Shown: piece by piece, positions 36,597 through 47,612 of the stretch
How the letters are laid out: each line of letters opens with the position of its first letter
Numbering within the stretch: the first letter of the stretch is position 1
Assembly: GCA_014654415.1 (NCBI GenBank)
Contig: JACWDC010000001.1
Location: 62,001-126,000 of the forward strand
DNA from: Pelagibacterales bacterium SAG-MED05
GTDB lineage: Bacteria > Pseudomonadota > Alphaproteobacteria > Pelagibacterales > Pelagibacteraceae
DNA: 64,000 bases
Direction: 5' to 3'
Program-made: the position numbers and the translations under genes
The notes under the pieces: model-generated
The model's database searches: none
Told to the model about the DNA's origin: nothing
The model's input: the letters and a program-made list of their open reading frames with translations, nothing else

Positions 36597-36625
36597 TGTA
36601 TATATGCCAGTATTATGTGGGTCAA
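36597..36625 (-). promoter_or_regulatory. predicted rpsT promoter
   Basis: On the minus strand TTGACC (complement of 36620-36625) and TATACA (complement of 36597-36602) are separated by exactly 17 bp, a near-consensus sigma70 promoter. The -10 ends only 11 nt before the rpsT ATG, so the transcript would have a leader of about 5 nt. Confidence 0.6.
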
Positions 36626-36662
36626 CTTTATTATTTTCAACTTCTGGTAATTCTGGCATATA
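36601..36662. repeat. 10-bp inverted repeat in the rpsT/ubiE divergent promoter region
   Basis: TATATGCCAG at 36601-36610 and CTGGCATATA at 36653-36662 are perfect complements 42 bp apart. Each arm overlaps the -10 region of one of the divergent genes (TATACA for rpsT; TATAAT at 36659-36664 for ubiE). This could be a paired operator controlling both, or a duplicated promoter module. Confidence 0.5.
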
Positions 36663-36670
36663 ATTTATTT

Positions 36671-37375
36671 ATGAAAAGTAATATTCATGACAAACCAAGC
36701 CTAGTTAATTCTGTATTCTCTAGAGTCTACAAAAAATACGACTTCATGAACGATATTATGTCTCTTGGAATTCATCGTATTTGGAAAAATAAACTCATTG
36801 ATTGGATGAATCCTCAGCCATATGAAAATCTTATAGATGTTGCTTCAGGCACAGGTGATATAGCAAAACTTTTTTCTAAGAAAAATAATAATTTAGCTAA
36901 TATTTCATGCGTAGAGCCCAATGATCAAATGTTTGGTATTGGTAAACTAAATTTAGAAAAATTTAAAAATATTAAATGGTATAAAGCTAATGCAGAAAAG
37001 CTGCCCTTTAAAAATGATACTTATAATTTCTACACAATTAGTTATGGCATAAGAAATGTTTCAGATATAAATTTATCATTAAAGGAAGCGTTTAGAGTTT
37101 TAAGGCCTGGTGGACGTTTTATGTGCCTAGAATTTTCGAAAATAGACAATGAAATGATTAATCTTTTTTATCAACAATACTCAAAAATTATACCTTTGAT
37201 TGGAAAATATATTGTAGGATCGTCAGAGCCCTACGACTATCTAACTAAAAGCATTAAAGAATTCTACACACAAAATGAATTGGTTGACTTAATAAAAAAA
37301 AATGGATTCTCTAAAGTAGAATATAGAAATCTTTCCAATGGTATTTCTGCTATACACTCTGGATGGAAAATCTAA
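36671..37375 (+). CDS. ubiE: demethylmenaquinone/ubiquinone C-methyltransferase UbiE
   Basis: A 234-residue class I methyltransferase with the SAM motif DVASGTGD near residues 56-63, the UbiE signatures YDFMNDIMSLGIHRIWK and ISYGIRNVSDI, and the C-terminal SGISAIHSGWK-like ending. It methylates carbon in ubiquinone precursors. I start at the ATG at 36671. The open frame extends back into rpsT but lacks family similarity there. A TATAAT at 36659-36664 only 6 bp before the ATG suggests a leaderless or near-leaderless transcript. It is followed with no gap by ubiB. Confidence 0.93.
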   Translation: MKSNIHDKPSLVNSVFSRVYKKYDFMNDIMSLGIHRIWKNKLIDWMNPQPYENLIDVASGTGDIAKLFSKKNNNLANISCVEPNDQMFGIGKLNLEKFKNIKWYKANAEKLPFKNDTYNFYTISYGIRNVSDINLSLKEAFRVLRPGGRFMCLEFSKIDNEMINLFYQQYSKIIPLIGKYIVGSSEPYDYLTKSIKEFYTQNELVDLIKKNGFSKVEYRNLSNGISAIHSGWKI

Positions 37376-38935
37376 ATGTTTAAAAGAATTTTTCGATTAT
37401 TTAAAATTGCTAGAAAATTATCAACTTCTGGAGCAATAGATACAATTAATCAGATGTATAATTTACCGCTAATACTAAATCTTTTTTTTGAACTTATTGG
37501 TATTGGGTCTGCAAAAAAAACATTAAATAATCAAAAACAACCTGGAGAAAAACTTTGTATAGCCCTTGAAGGAATGGGTACTACTTTTATTAAACTTGGT
37601 CAATTCCTGGCAACAAGACCTGATATCATTGGCGAAGAGCTAACAAAAAATTTAGAAAAATTACAAGATAAAGTCCCTGCATTCGATACATATGAAGCAA
37701 AAAAAATTATAAAAAAAGAAGTTGGAGATAAACAGTTTCAAAATATTTTGGAACTTAGTGACCCTATTGCAGCAGCTTCTATTGCTCAAGTACATTTAGC
37801 AAAAATTAAAAATGAAAATAAAGAAGTTGCAATTAAAATCTTAAGACCAGATATAGAAAAATTATTTAATGAGGAGTTAGATGCTTTAATGCTATTTGCA
37901 TATATTGTTGAAAATACATTCTCGAAAGCTAAAAGACTTAAGTTAATAGAGGTTATACACCTATTGCGTGAAATTACAAATATTGAAATGGATTTAAGAT
38001 TTGAAGCTGCAGCTGCAAATGAATTATATGAAAACACAAAAAATGATAAAAGTTTTAATGTCCCTAAAATTTACTGGAATTATACAACTAAAAATATTCT
38101 AACTCTAGACAAAGTAGATGGAATTTCTATTCGGGAGCATGAAAAGCTTAAAAATCTCGGTGTTGATTTAAAAATTCTAGCCGAAAACTTAATACAAAAC
38201 TTTTTAAAACAAGCTGTAAGAGATGGTTTTTTTCATGGAGATATGCATCAAGGAAATTTGTTTGTTGATCAGCAAGGAAATATTATACCAGTAGATTTTG
38301 GTATTATGGGAAGATTAGATAAAAACAATAGGAAGTTTTTAGCCGAAATTTTATACGGTTTTATTCAAAGAGATTATGTAAAAGTAGCAGAAGTACATTT
38401 TCAAGCTGGTCTAGTTCCGCAAGATGCCTCTAAAGAGAAATTTGCTCAAGCATTAAGATCTGTTGGAGAACCTATCTTCGGTCAATCAATTAAAGATATA
38501 TCAGGGGGAAATTTATTAGCTCAACTTTTTGAAATAACTGAAAAATTCAATATGCCGACCCAAACGCCACTGCTTCTCTTGCAAAAAACTATGGTTGTTG
38601 TTGAAGGTGTATCTAGAAAACTATGTCCTGAAACTAATATCTGGCAAGTTTCTAAGCCTGTTTTAGAGGATTGGTTAAAAAATATTAAAAGTCCAAAATC
38701 TACCTTGGATACTGCAATTAATACTTCAACTGAAATAATAAAAAGAATACCTGATTTTCCTGATCTCATGGATAAAGCGAATTATGCTCTTCAATTAATG
38801 GCTGAAGGAAAATTAAATTTAGGGTCAGGAAACAACAAAAATTTAGAGATAGAGCAAATGAAGTTAAAAAATTTCAAAAACAATTTGATTATTGGTTCTT
38901 TTGGTATTGTAATTGTTGTTCTATTAGTATTTTAA
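37376..38935 (+). CDS. ubiB: ubiquinone biosynthesis kinase-like protein UbiB
   Basis: A 519-residue ABC1/ADCK-type atypical kinase. The family KxGQ motif is in FIKLGQFLATRPDII, the alanine-rich loop is AAASIAQVHLA, VAIKILRPDIEK holds the kinase lysine, and the catalytic and metal-binding motifs are HGDMHQGNLF and VDFGIMG. The C-terminus has a hydrophobic segment (about 497-517) that anchors it in the membrane. UbiB supports coenzyme Q assembly, probably by ATP-dependent extraction of lipid intermediates. It starts at the base after the ubiE stop, giving a ubiE-ubiB-coaBC-dut operon as seen in other alphaproteobacteria. Confidence 0.95.
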   Translation: MFKRIFRLFKIARKLSTSGAIDTINQMYNLPLILNLFFELIGIGSAKKTLNNQKQPGEKLCIALEGMGTTFIKLGQFLATRPDIIGEELTKNLEKLQDKVPAFDTYEAKKIIKKEVGDKQFQNILELSDPIAAASIAQVHLAKIKNENKEVAIKILRPDIEKLFNEELDALMLFAYIVENTFSKAKRLKLIEVIHLLREITNIEMDLRFEAAAANELYENTKNDKSFNVPKIYWNYTTKNILTLDKVDGISIREHEKLKNLGVDLKILAENLIQNFLKQAVRDGFFHGDMHQGNLFVDQQGNIIPVDFGIMGRLDKNNRKFLAEILYGFIQRDYVKVAEVHFQAGLVPQDASKEKFAQALRSVGEPIFGQSIKDISGGNLLAQLFEITEKFNMPTQTPLLLLQKTMVVVEGVSRKLCPETNIWQVSKPVLEDWLKNIKSPKSTLDTAINTSTEIIKRIPDFPDLMDKANYALQLMAEGKLNLGSGNNKNLEIEQMKLKNFKNNLIIGSFGIVIVVLLVF

Positions 38936-38939
38936 TTAA

Positions 38940-40172
38940 ATGATGTCATTAAAAAATAAAAAAATTTTATTGGTCATTGGGGGTGGTATATCTGCCTATA
39001 AAGCTCTTGATCTCATAAGGCTTTTTAAAAAAAATGACGTAGATGTAAAAACTATCTTAACTAAAAGTGGTAAAGAATTTGTAACTCCACTCTCAATTAC
39101 AACACTAACCAAAAATAAAACATTTGAAGATATTTTTGATAAAAATACTGAAGCCGAAATTGATCATATAGCTTTATCTAGATGGGCAGATTTGATTATA
39201 GTCTTGCCTACAACTGCAAACTTTATGACAAAGTTAAGCATAGGCAAGGCTGAAGATTTAGCTACAACTGTTTTACTAGCTTCTGATAAAGAAATTCTTT
39301 TGGTCCCAGCTATGAATGTTCGAATGTGGTTTCATAAAGCTACCCAACAAAATTTAAAAATTTTACAAGATTATGGCTATCTTTTTATTGGTCCTGAGAA
39401 GGGTGAAATGGCGTGTGGAGAATATGGAGAAGGAAAGATGTCAAGTCCAAGACAAATTTTTTCTTATCTAAAAAATTATTTCGATCAAAAAAATTTAGTT
39501 AAAAATAAAAATTTTAAAGCTTTAGTTACTACTGGTCCAACTAAAGAATATTTAGATCCAGTAAGATATATTTCCAATGAATCAAGCGGTAAACAAGGAT
39601 ATGAAGTTGCTTTGGCATTAAAAAAATTGGGTATTAAAACAAAATTAATAGCAGGACCTTCTAATCTTATTTATTCTAAAAATTTAAAAATTAAAAAAGT
39701 AACTTCTGCAAAAGAAATGATGTATGAGGTAAAAAAATCTTTGCCAGTTGATATAGCTGTTTGCGCAGCTGCTGTTTCTGATTTTAAACCAATCAACAAA
39801 AGTAAAAATAAAATTAAAAAAGATGCTTCAAAATTTAATAATATAAGTTTAGAAAAAAATCCTGATATTTTAGATTATTTAAGTAAAAATAATAAAGCTA
39901 GACCAAAGATAGTAGTTGGTTTTTCTGCAGAAACGGAAAATGTTATTCAAAACTCAAAAAAAAAAATTAAAGAAAAATATTGTGACTTAATTATTGCAAA
40001 TGATGTTTCTAAAAAAGACTCAGGGTTTAATTCAGATTATAATAAAGTTTCAATAATAGATAAAAAAGGCAAAGTTAAATCAATTCCAAAAAATAAAAAA
40101 AGTTATATTGCTAATATTATTGCTAATATTATATTGGTTAAACTTTTAATGAATGACAAAAATATTAATTAA
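38940..40172 (+). CDS. coaBC: bifunctional phosphopantothenoylcysteine decarboxylase/phosphopantothenate-cysteine ligase
   Basis: A 410-residue fusion. The CoaC half (about 1-190) is an FMN protein with [14 protein letters not shown], catalytic His76, the PAMN motif at 123-126 and the reaction Cys159 in [11 protein letters not shown]. The CoaB half has [30 protein letters not shown], a [12 protein letters not shown] segment and IIANDVS. Together they turn phosphopantothenate and cysteine into phosphopantetheine for coenzyme A. Two adjacent ATGs exist (38940, 38943). Its end overlaps the dut start by 20 bp, indicating coupled translation. Confidence 0.95.
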   Translation: MMSLKNKKILLVIGGGISAYKALDLIRLFKKNDVDVKTILTKSGKEFVTPLSITTLTKNKTFEDIFDKNTEAEIDHIALSRWADLIIVLPTTANFMTKLSIGKAEDLATTVLLASDKEILLVPAMNVRMWFHKATQQNLKILQDYGYLFIGPEKGEMACGEYGEGKMSSPRQIFSYLKNYFDQKNLVKNKNFKALVTTGPTKEYLDPVRYISNESSGKQGYEVALALKKLGIKTKLIAGPSNLIYSKNLKIKKVTSAKEMMYEVKKSLPVDIAVCAAAVSDFKPINKSKNKIKKDASKFNNISLEKNPDILDYLSKNNKARPKIVVGFSAETENVIQNSKKKIKEKYCDLIIANDVSKKDSGFNSDYNKVSIIDKKGKVKSIPKNKKSYIANIIANIILVKLLMNDKNIN

Positions 40173-40593
40173 GAGACTGTCAAAAGAAGTTCCTTTGCCT
40201 AAATACGAAACAAGTGGATCTTCTGGTATGGATTTAGCTGCGAATATAAATGCTAATATTGATATTGATCCCGGAAAAACAGCAATTATTCCCACAGGTT
40301 TAGCTTTATCAATACCTAAAGGATTCGAAGTACAAATCAGACCAAGATCTGGGCTAGCTGCTAAACAAAAAATAAGTGTTTTAAATACTCCTGGGACAAT
40401 CGACGCTGATTATAGAGGTGAAATCAAAGTAATATTAATCAACCTTGGTCAAGAAACTTTCAAAGTAGAGAAAGGGCTTCGTATTGCTCAAATGGTTGTG
40501 TGTCCAGTAATGCAAGCTCAGCTTAAAGAAGTAGAAGATTTAAATGAAACCGAGCGAGGCAAAGGTGGATTTGGATCAACAGGTGCTAAATAA
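40153..40593 (+). CDS. dut: dUTP diphosphatase
   Basis: A 146-residue trimeric-type dUTPase with all five motifs in order: [37 protein letters not shown] and [10 protein letters not shown]. It hydrolyses dUTP to dUMP and pyrophosphate, keeping uracil out of DNA and feeding thymidylate synthesis. The start overlaps coaBC by 20 bp. The coaBC-dut pairing is widely conserved in proteobacteria. The next gene, a MoeB/ThiF homologue, begins 8 bp after its stop. Confidence 0.97.
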   Translation: MTKILIKRLSKEVPLPKYETSGSSGMDLAANINANIDIDPGKTAIIPTGLALSIPKGFEVQIRPRSGLAAKQKISVLNTPGTIDADYRGEIKVILINLGQETFKVEKGLRIAQMVVCPVMQAQLKEVEDLNETERGKGGFGSTGAK

Positions 40594-40601
40594 TTCTAAA
40601 A

Positions 40602-41345
40602 ATGAAAATTAACTCAAGTGAATTTAAAAGATTCGAAAAACAAATAATCTTAAAGAAAATTGGTTTAGCAGGGCAAAAGAAAATATTTTCTGCAAACGTC
40701 TTGGTTGTAGGTTTGGGGGGATTAGGATGTCCATTGCTTACTTACCTAGTGGCTTCAGGGGTTGGTAAAATCGGTATTGTTGACTTTGATAAAGTTGAAA
40801 TTTCAAATTTAAATAGACAAACTTTATTTTATCCTAGTGACATAGGTAAACTAAAAGTTAAACAAGTAAAAAAAATAATCAATAAGATTAATAAAAAAAT
40901 AAAAATTATTTCATTTGAAAAAAAACTCACATCTAAGAATATTAAAAAAATTTTTAGTAGTTTTGATATTATATGTGATGGCACTGACAATTATAATACA
41001 AGATATTTAATTAACGACTATTGTTTAAAAAATAAAAAAATATTGATTTCGTCTGCCATAAGTAAATTTGATGGTCAGCTTATGAAATTTAATTTTAAAA
41101 AAAGAGGGCCGTGCTATAGATGTTTTATGCCAAGTGCTCCTGATTTAGAAAATAATTGTCAAACTGAAGGAATATTTTCACCAGTAGCAGGTATTATGGG
41201 ATCACTGCAAGCAAATGAGGTTTTAAAGTGTATTTTAAATCATAAAAATGACTTAAGTGATCATGTACTTATATTTGACTCTCTCAATACAGAATTTAGA
41301 AAATCTAAAATTTCTATTAATCCAAAATGTATTAATAAATGTTAA
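40602..41345 (+). CDS. ThiF/MoeB/HesA-family adenylyltransferase
   Basis: A 247-residue E1-like enzyme. The nucleotide-binding glycine motif VVGLGGLGCPLLTYL is near residue 30, followed by FDKVEISNLNRQ, ICDGTDNYNTRYLINDYC, a CYRC zinc pair and SPVAGIMGSLQANEVLK. A second zinc pair is represented by the two C-terminal cysteines CINKC. The family adenylates the C-terminal glycine of ubiquitin-like sulfur carriers (MoaD, ThiS). No carrier gene is adjacent, so molybdopterin, thiamine or another thio-cofactor pathway cannot be chosen. No rhodanese domain is fused. It overlaps the next gene by 7 bp. Confidence 0.88.
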   Translation: MKINSSEFKRFEKQIILKKIGLAGQKKIFSANVLVVGLGGLGCPLLTYLVASGVGKIGIVDFDKVEISNLNRQTLFYPSDIGKLKVKQVKKIINKINKKIKIISFEKKLTSKNIKKIFSSFDIICDGTDNYNTRYLINDYCLKNKKILISSAISKFDGQLMKFNFKKRGPCYRCFMPSAPDLENNCQTEGIFSPVAGIMGSLQANEVLKCILNHKNDLSDHVLIFDSLNTEFRKSKISINPKCINKC

Positions 41346-41785
41346 GAATAATTATTATTATTTCTAGTATCTTTTTTTTTGAAAGTTCTTCTTTTTCTCA
41401 GGATGAATATTTTTTAACTTTACGCTATAATAAGGTTCATCTTAGACAAGGTCCATCTCGTGAATATCCAATTAAGATTTTCTATAAAAAAAAATTTTTA
41501 CCTGTTTTAGTACAGGATAAATCTGATAATTTTAGAAAAATTAGAGATCATGAAAATAATAGCGGTTGGATACATGTATCTCAACTTACAAAGAAGAAAG
41601 CTGCGATAGTGATTGATGAAGAATTAATAATGTTTAAAAATCCCACAATTTATTCAAAACCAATAGCTACGCTTAAGAAAGGACGCCTTTCAGTAATTAT
41701 AAAATGTAAAGAAACTTGGTGTAAGGCTAAGTCAGGCAAGTACAAAGGGTGGTTAAAAAAAGATAGTTTATGGGGACGGCTTTAA
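41339..41785 (+). CDS. secreted SH3-domain protein
   Basis: A 148-residue protein with a Sec signal peptide (1-20) and two bacterial SH3-type modules. The first has LRYNKVHLRQGPSREYPIK and SGWIHVSQL, the second MFKNPTIYSKPIATLKKG and KGWLKKDSLWG. Such proteins sit in the periplasm and are thought to bind peptidoglycan or proteins. The catalytic role, if any, is unknown. Alphaproteobacterial relatives are usually annotated DUF1058/SH3. Its start lies inside the end of the MoeB-like gene, and it faces the small membrane proteins with a 4-bp gap. Confidence 0.8.
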   Translation: MLRIIIIISSIFFFESSSFSQDEYFLTLRYNKVHLRQGPSREYPIKIFYKKKFLPVLVQDKSDNFRKIRDHENNSGWIHVSQLTKKKAAIVIDEELIMFKNPTIYSKPIATLKKGRLSVIIKCKETWCKAKSGKYKGWLKKDSLWGRL

Positions 41786-41789
41786 TTTT

Positions 41790-42032
41790 TTATTTTTTTA
41801 CTTTTGAAGCCCAAAATTTATCTAGCATAAAGTACCAAATAGAGTTGGCTAGTGGTTCAACTATTGCATCTGTTAACGCTATCATAAAAGGCACATCCGC
41901 TAATAGCATTAAAACAGTAATAGCTATGAAGAAATGGCCGATCGTATAAACAATTGTTCTTAAAATTGAACCCCTGTTATTAGAATATACACTTTTAGTA
42001 GCGTTAAAAATTCCAGAAGTAAACTCTGTCAT
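41790..42032 (-). CDS. small membrane protein, DUF2061-like
   Basis: An 80-residue protein with two hydrophobic segments (about 27-47 and 51-70). RTIVYTIGHFFIAITVL and ALTDAIVEPLANSIWYFMLDKFW resemble the DUF2061 pattern of an N-terminal R-x(2)-(K/V)-x(2)-x-R/G segment and a C-terminal Y/W-rich end followed by an aromatic DKFW/ERVW. The biochemical role of that family is unknown. It follows the previous small membrane gene without a gap and lies downstream of katG on the same strand, so it may be part of the katG transcript. Confidence 0.6.
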   Translation of the reverse strand: MTEFTSGIFNATKSVYSNNRGSILRTIVYTIGHFFIAITVLMLLADVPFMIALTDAIVEPLANSIWYFMLDKFWASKVKK

Positions 42033-42272
42033 TTAATTTATATTCCTCCTCGGATCTTTTACTTTCTTCAATTTATCTAAAATTCCAGATATCTTAGCAG
42101 TTATATATATAACATAAACAAGAGCAAATCCTAAAGCCATGGTTGATAGAACTGTATATAGTGCTGCAAGTATTCTCTCCTCAAACCAGTTTTCTACTCC
42201 TGAGTTAGAATGATATAGAATATTCCAAAATAGTACAAAAGAAACTTCGTAAATTAATATTAATTTAAACAT
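42033..42272 (-). CDS. small membrane protein, function unknown
   Basis: A 79-residue protein with two hydrophobic segments (about 2-20 and 35-60) and a basic C-terminal tail (KLKKVKDPRRN). I do not recognise a family. The charged link between the helices (NWFEERIL) and the short length fit an accessory or sensing subunit, but that is a guess. It starts 25 bp after the katG stop and is followed directly by the DUF2061-like gene, so both are probably read with katG. Confidence 0.55.
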   Translation of the reverse strand: MFKLILIYEVSFVLFWNILYHSNSGVENWFEERILAALYTVLSTMALGFALVYVIYITAKISGILDKLKKVKDPRRNIN

Positions 42273-42297
42273 TATTTAATCTGATGTTAGTGAATTT

Positions 42298-44460
<2,163 letters not shown>

Positions 44461-44481
44461 TTAAGTAAAAAGATAACAATT

Positions 44482-44512
44482 CAGTTTATAATTATTCTAA
44501 ACTGTAAGTCAA
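44482..44512 (-). promoter_or_regulatory. katG promoter with overlapping Irr/Fur-type operator
   Basis: On the minus strand TTGACT (complement of 44507-44512) and TATAAA (complement of 44485-44490) are 16 bp apart. The inverted repeat CAGTTTA-N9-TAAACTG (44482-44504) covers the spacer and the -10. Its core TTTATAA-TTA-TTCTAAA differs by one base from the palindrome TTTAGAA-N3-TTCTAAA described for Irr (ICE). Binding there would block RNA polymerase. Confidence 0.6.
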
Positions 44513-44520
44513 TATGAAAT

Positions 44521-44934
44521 TTATTTATTTTGTAAACTGATTACAACTTCTAGATCTTTAATCTTTTTTCCTTTAGGTGGGTTAGGAATTTTGTCTAAAA
44601 TAACATCTTGATAATCAATATCAGTTAATTTTTTAGATTCAGAATCGTAAAAATGATGGTGCGACTTAATGTTCGTATCATAATAACTTTTGCTATTATT
44701 GGTTAAAATTTCTCTTATGTGCCCCGCTTTTTTAAATGCTTCAACTGTATTATAAATTGTAGCTAGGGAGATTTTGATATCTCCTTTTTTGTTTACTGCT
44801 TGATTTAATGTTTCGGCTGTAAAGTGAAAAGTTTTTTTTCTATCAAACAATTTTTTGGCTATTAAAATTCTTTGTTTTGTTGGTCGAAGGTTAGAAGATC
44901 TCAATTTATTTATTATTTCTTTTTTTTGTTGCAT
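44521..44934 (-). CDS. irr: Irr-type Fur-family regulator (iron/heme response)
   Basis: A 137-residue Fur-fold protein. The winged helix begins LRPTKQRILIAKKLF and has SLATIYNTVEAFKKAGHIRE. The dimerisation/metal domain contains YYDTN then the histidine run HHH at 92-94 (SHHHFYDSES), followed by an LDKIPNPPKGKKI segment. That HHHFY plus IP-x-PPxG combination is typical of alphaproteobacterial Irr rather than PerR or Fur, and CxxC zinc motifs are absent. Irr represses or activates iron genes according to heme status. The neighbourhood (divergent fabA-fabB-fabI) is the conserved Irr context in rhizobia. It lies 66 bp upstream of katG on the same strand. Confidence 0.85.
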   Translation of the reverse strand: MQQKKEIINKLRSSNLRPTKQRILIAKKLFDRKKTFHFTAETLNQAVNKKGDIKISLATIYNTVEAFKKAGHIREILTNNSKSYYDTNIKSHHHFYDSESKKLTDIDYQDVILDKIPNPPKGKKIKDLEVVISLQNK

Positions 44935-45027
44935 AAATAATAGCTTTTTTTAAAAATATTATAAAATTATTTATAATTATTTATATAAAATTGTATATAA
45001 ATCAAGTAGAAATAACCAACTATATCT

Positions 45028-45528
45028 ATGGAAAAAAATTGCTACAGCTATGAAGAATTAATTTCCTGCGGTAAAGGTGATATGTTCGGCGAAGGTAATG
45101 CTAAACTTCCTTTGCCTCCAATGTTAATGTTTGACAGGATTACTGAGATTAAAAAAGATATAGGTCAATTTAAGAAGGGTTTTATTAAAGCAGAACTGGA
45201 CGTAAAAGATAGTTTATGGTTTTTTGATTGTCATTTTAAAAATGACCCCGTTATGCCAGGTTGTTTAGGTTTAGATGCAATGTGGCAATTAGTTGGTTTT
45301 TATTTAGGATGGATAGGCGAGCCAGGAAAAGGAAGAGCGTTGGGTGTTAATTCTGTAAAATTTACCGGAGAAGTGCTAAAAAAAGTCAAAATAGCAACTT
45401 ATGAAATAAATATGAAAAGAATTTTAAAAAAAGAAGGTGCTGTAGTTGGGCTTGCTAATGGTATACTGAGCGCAGATGGAAAGATAATTTACACTGCTGA
45501 AAATTTAAAAGTAGGTCTATTTAAATAA
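45028..45528 (+). CDS. fabA: 3-hydroxydecanoyl-ACP dehydratase/isomerase
   Basis: A 166-residue hot-dog-fold enzyme with active-site His69 ([17 protein letters not shown]) and Asp83 (GLDAMWQL), as in E. coli FabA. It dehydrates 3-hydroxyacyl-ACP and isomerises the C10 intermediate, the branch point for anaerobic-type unsaturated fatty acid synthesis. The stop overlaps the fabB start by 1 bp. It heads the fabA-fabB-fabI operon, divergent from irr across 93 bp of AT-rich sequence. cfa at the left edge of the window would use the unsaturated lipids it helps to make. Confidence 0.96.
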   Translation: MEKNCYSYEELISCGKGDMFGEGNAKLPLPPMLMFDRITEIKKDIGQFKKGFIKAELDVKDSLWFFDCHFKNDPVMPGCLGLDAMWQLVGFYLGWIGEPGKGRALGVNSVKFTGEVLKKVKIATYEINMKRILKKEGAVVGLANGILSADGKIIYTAENLKVGLFK

Positions 45529-46739
45529 TGAAAAGAGTTGTAGTAACAGGTATTGGTATAGTATCTTGTCTTGGAAATAACCAAGAAGAAGTTTATCAAT
45601 CTCTTCTTAATTCAAAATCAGGAATATCTTTTTGTGAGGAATATAAAGAACATAATTTAAAAAGCCATATACACGGAAAACCTAATATTAAACTTCAGGA
45701 TCATGTTGATAGAAAAACTATAAGATTTATGGGGTCCGGATCAGCATACAATTATATTGCTATGAAGGAAGCTGTTAAAGACTCAGGGTTAGAGGAAAAA
45801 GATGTAAGTAATATTTCAACCGGAATTGTTATGGGTTCAGGTGGCCCTTCAATAGAAAATGTTATCTTAGCTGCAGATAAAACTAGAGCTAAAACTCCAA
45901 AATTAATGGGGCCGTTTATTGTTCCAAGAACTATGGCAAGCACAGCTTCAGCAACATTAGCTGTACCTTTTAAAATAAAAGGGGTTAACTACACTATGAG
46001 TTCTGCTTGCGCTACGAGTGGTCATTGCATTGGAAATTCTGTAGAATTAATTCAGTCAGGAAAGCAAAAAATTATGTTTGCTGGCGGAAGCGAAGAGTTG
46101 CATTGGGCCATGACTGCAATGTTTGATGCAATGACAGCTTTATCCTCAAAATATAATGATACTCCAGAAAAAGCTTCAAGAGCTTATGATAAGACAAGAG
46201 ACGGCTTCGTTATTGCAGGAGGTGGTGGAGTCTTAGTTCTTGAAGAATACGAACATGCAAAAGCAAGAGGTGCTAAAATCTATGCTGAAATCACCGGTTA
46301 TGGAGCTACATCAGATGGATATGATATGGTGGCTCCTTCTGGTGAAGGAGCAGTTAGATGTATGCAAATGGCTTTAAAAACATCTAAAAATAAAATGGAT
46401 TATATTAACACTCATGGCACATCTACTCCAGTGGGGGATATTACAGAGTTGAAAGCTATTTCAGAAACTTTTAAAGAAGAAATTCCGAAAATAAGTTCCA
46501 CTAAATCTTTATCAGGTCATCCTTTAGGAGCAGCTTCAGTCCATGAGGCTATCTATAGTTTAATAATGATGAAAAACAATTTTATAACTGGGTCTGCTAA
46601 TATTAATGAAATGGATGAAGAGGCAAAAAAATTTCCAATAGTGAGAAACACAGAAAAAGAAGTTAACTTAAATGCGGTTATGTCTAATAGTTTTGGTTTT
46701 GGTGGTACAAACGCTGCATTAATTTTTGAAAAGGTATAG
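45528..46739 (+). CDS. fabB: 3-oxoacyl-ACP synthase I
   Basis: A 403-residue condensing enzyme with nucleophile Cys161 in [13 protein letters not shown] and two catalytic histidines in [11 protein letters not shown] and [12 protein letters not shown], the Cys-His-His triad of KAS I/II. Placement immediately after fabA and the GMGSGGPS-like loop ([12 protein letters not shown]) favour FabB over FabF. It elongates cis-unsaturated acyl-ACPs. It shares one base with fabA and is directly followed by fabI, whose ATG comes right after the stop. Confidence 0.95.
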   Translation: MKRVVVTGIGIVSCLGNNQEEVYQSLLNSKSGISFCEEYKEHNLKSHIHGKPNIKLQDHVDRKTIRFMGSGSAYNYIAMKEAVKDSGLEEKDVSNISTGIVMGSGGPSIENVILAADKTRAKTPKLMGPFIVPRTMASTASATLAVPFKIKGVNYTMSSACATSGHCIGNSVELIQSGKQKIMFAGGSEELHWAMTAMFDAMTALSSKYNDTPEKASRAYDKTRDGFVIAGGGGVLVLEEYEHAKARGAKIYAEITGYGATSDGYDMVAPSGEGAVRCMQMALKTSKNKMDYINTHGTSTPVGDITELKAISETFKEEIPKISSTKSLSGHPLGAASVHEAIYSLIMMKNNFITGSANINEMDEEAKKFPIVRNTEKEVNLNAVMSNSFGFGGTNAALIFEKV

Positions 46740-47525
46740 ATGAGTTTAGTTAAAGGTAAAAAAGGATTGATTATGGGTGTTGCCAATGAGCGATCAATTG
46801 CTTGGGGAATATCTCAAAAACTTGCTGAAGCAGGCGCAGAATTAGCATTTACTTATCTTGGAGATGCATTAAAAAAAAGAGTAGTACCATTAGCTAAATC
46901 TTTAAATTCTGAATTTACACTAAGCTGTAATGTGGAAAACAAAGAGGAAATCATTAAGCTTTTTGAAGATATAAAAGATAAGTGGGGGCAAATTGATTTT
47001 GTTGTACATGCTGTTGCTTTCTCAGATAAATCAGAACTATCAGGAGAATATTTAAATACAACAAGAGAAAATTTTTTAAAAAGCATGTTGGTATCATGTT
47101 TTTCCTTTACTGAAGTTGCTAAAGAAGCTTCAAAAATAATGAAAAAAGATGGAAGCATGCTAACTTTAACCTACGAATCTACTAAAGCTATTCCAAACTA
47201 TAATGTGATGGGTGTTTGTAAATCAGCGCTTGAAGCAAGTGTAAAATACCTTGCAAGAGATCTCGGCTCTAAAGGAATTAGAGTTAATGCAATCAGTGCT
47301 GGACCTATTAAAACACTTGCAGCCTCAGCTATAGGAGACGCAAAATTTTTATATAAGTGGAATGAAAATCATTCCTTTTTAAAAAGGAATGTTGATATTA
47401 ATGACGTAGGGAATTCGGCCTTATATCTATTGAGTGATCTAGCGGCTGGAGTTACAGGAGAAATTCATTATGTTGATGCTGGTTATAACAAAGTAGGAAT
47501 GCCTGATCCTAAAAATATTTCTTAG
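46740..47525 (+). CDS. fabI: enoyl-ACP reductase (NADH)
   Basis: A 261-residue short-chain dehydrogenase-fold enzyme with the FabI-type N-terminus KKGLIMGVANERSIAWGI, AFTYLGDALKKRV, VHAVAFSDKSEL and the catalytic Tyr-x6-Lys in NYNVMGVCKSALEAS. It reduces trans-2-enoyl-ACP in each elongation round. The substrate-loop segment ISAGPIKTLAASAIGDAKF is intact, as in triclosan-binding FabI proteins. It is the last gene of the fab operon. The 87 bp after it holds no clear hairpin. Confidence 0.96.
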   Translation: MSLVKGKKGLIMGVANERSIAWGISQKLAEAGAELAFTYLGDALKKRVVPLAKSLNSEFTLSCNVENKEEIIKLFEDIKDKWGQIDFVVHAVAFSDKSELSGEYLNTTRENFLKSMLVSCFSFTEVAKEASKIMKKDGSMLTLTYESTKAIPNYNVMGVCKSALEASVKYLARDLGSKGIRVNAISAGPIKTLAASAIGDAKFLYKWNENHSFLKRNVDINDVGNSALYLLSDLAAGVTGEIHYVDAGYNKVGMPDPKNIS

Positions 47526-47612
47526 TCTGCAAAAAATGCATACCTGAATTAAAATCATAACAATTACAAATTAAGAATAAAAACTTTATTAAATTTTGGT
47601 AAAGATAAAAAA

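Noticed and set aside
44521-44934. PerR regulator of katG
   Set aside because: The HHHFY segment with IPNPPKG, and the divergent fabA-fabB-fabI genes, fit Irr better than PerR.
47526-47612. tRNA or small RNA gene in the gap after fabI
   Set aside because: No T-loop GGTTCGA-like segment or stable stem could be seen. The 87 bp are plain AT-rich sequence.
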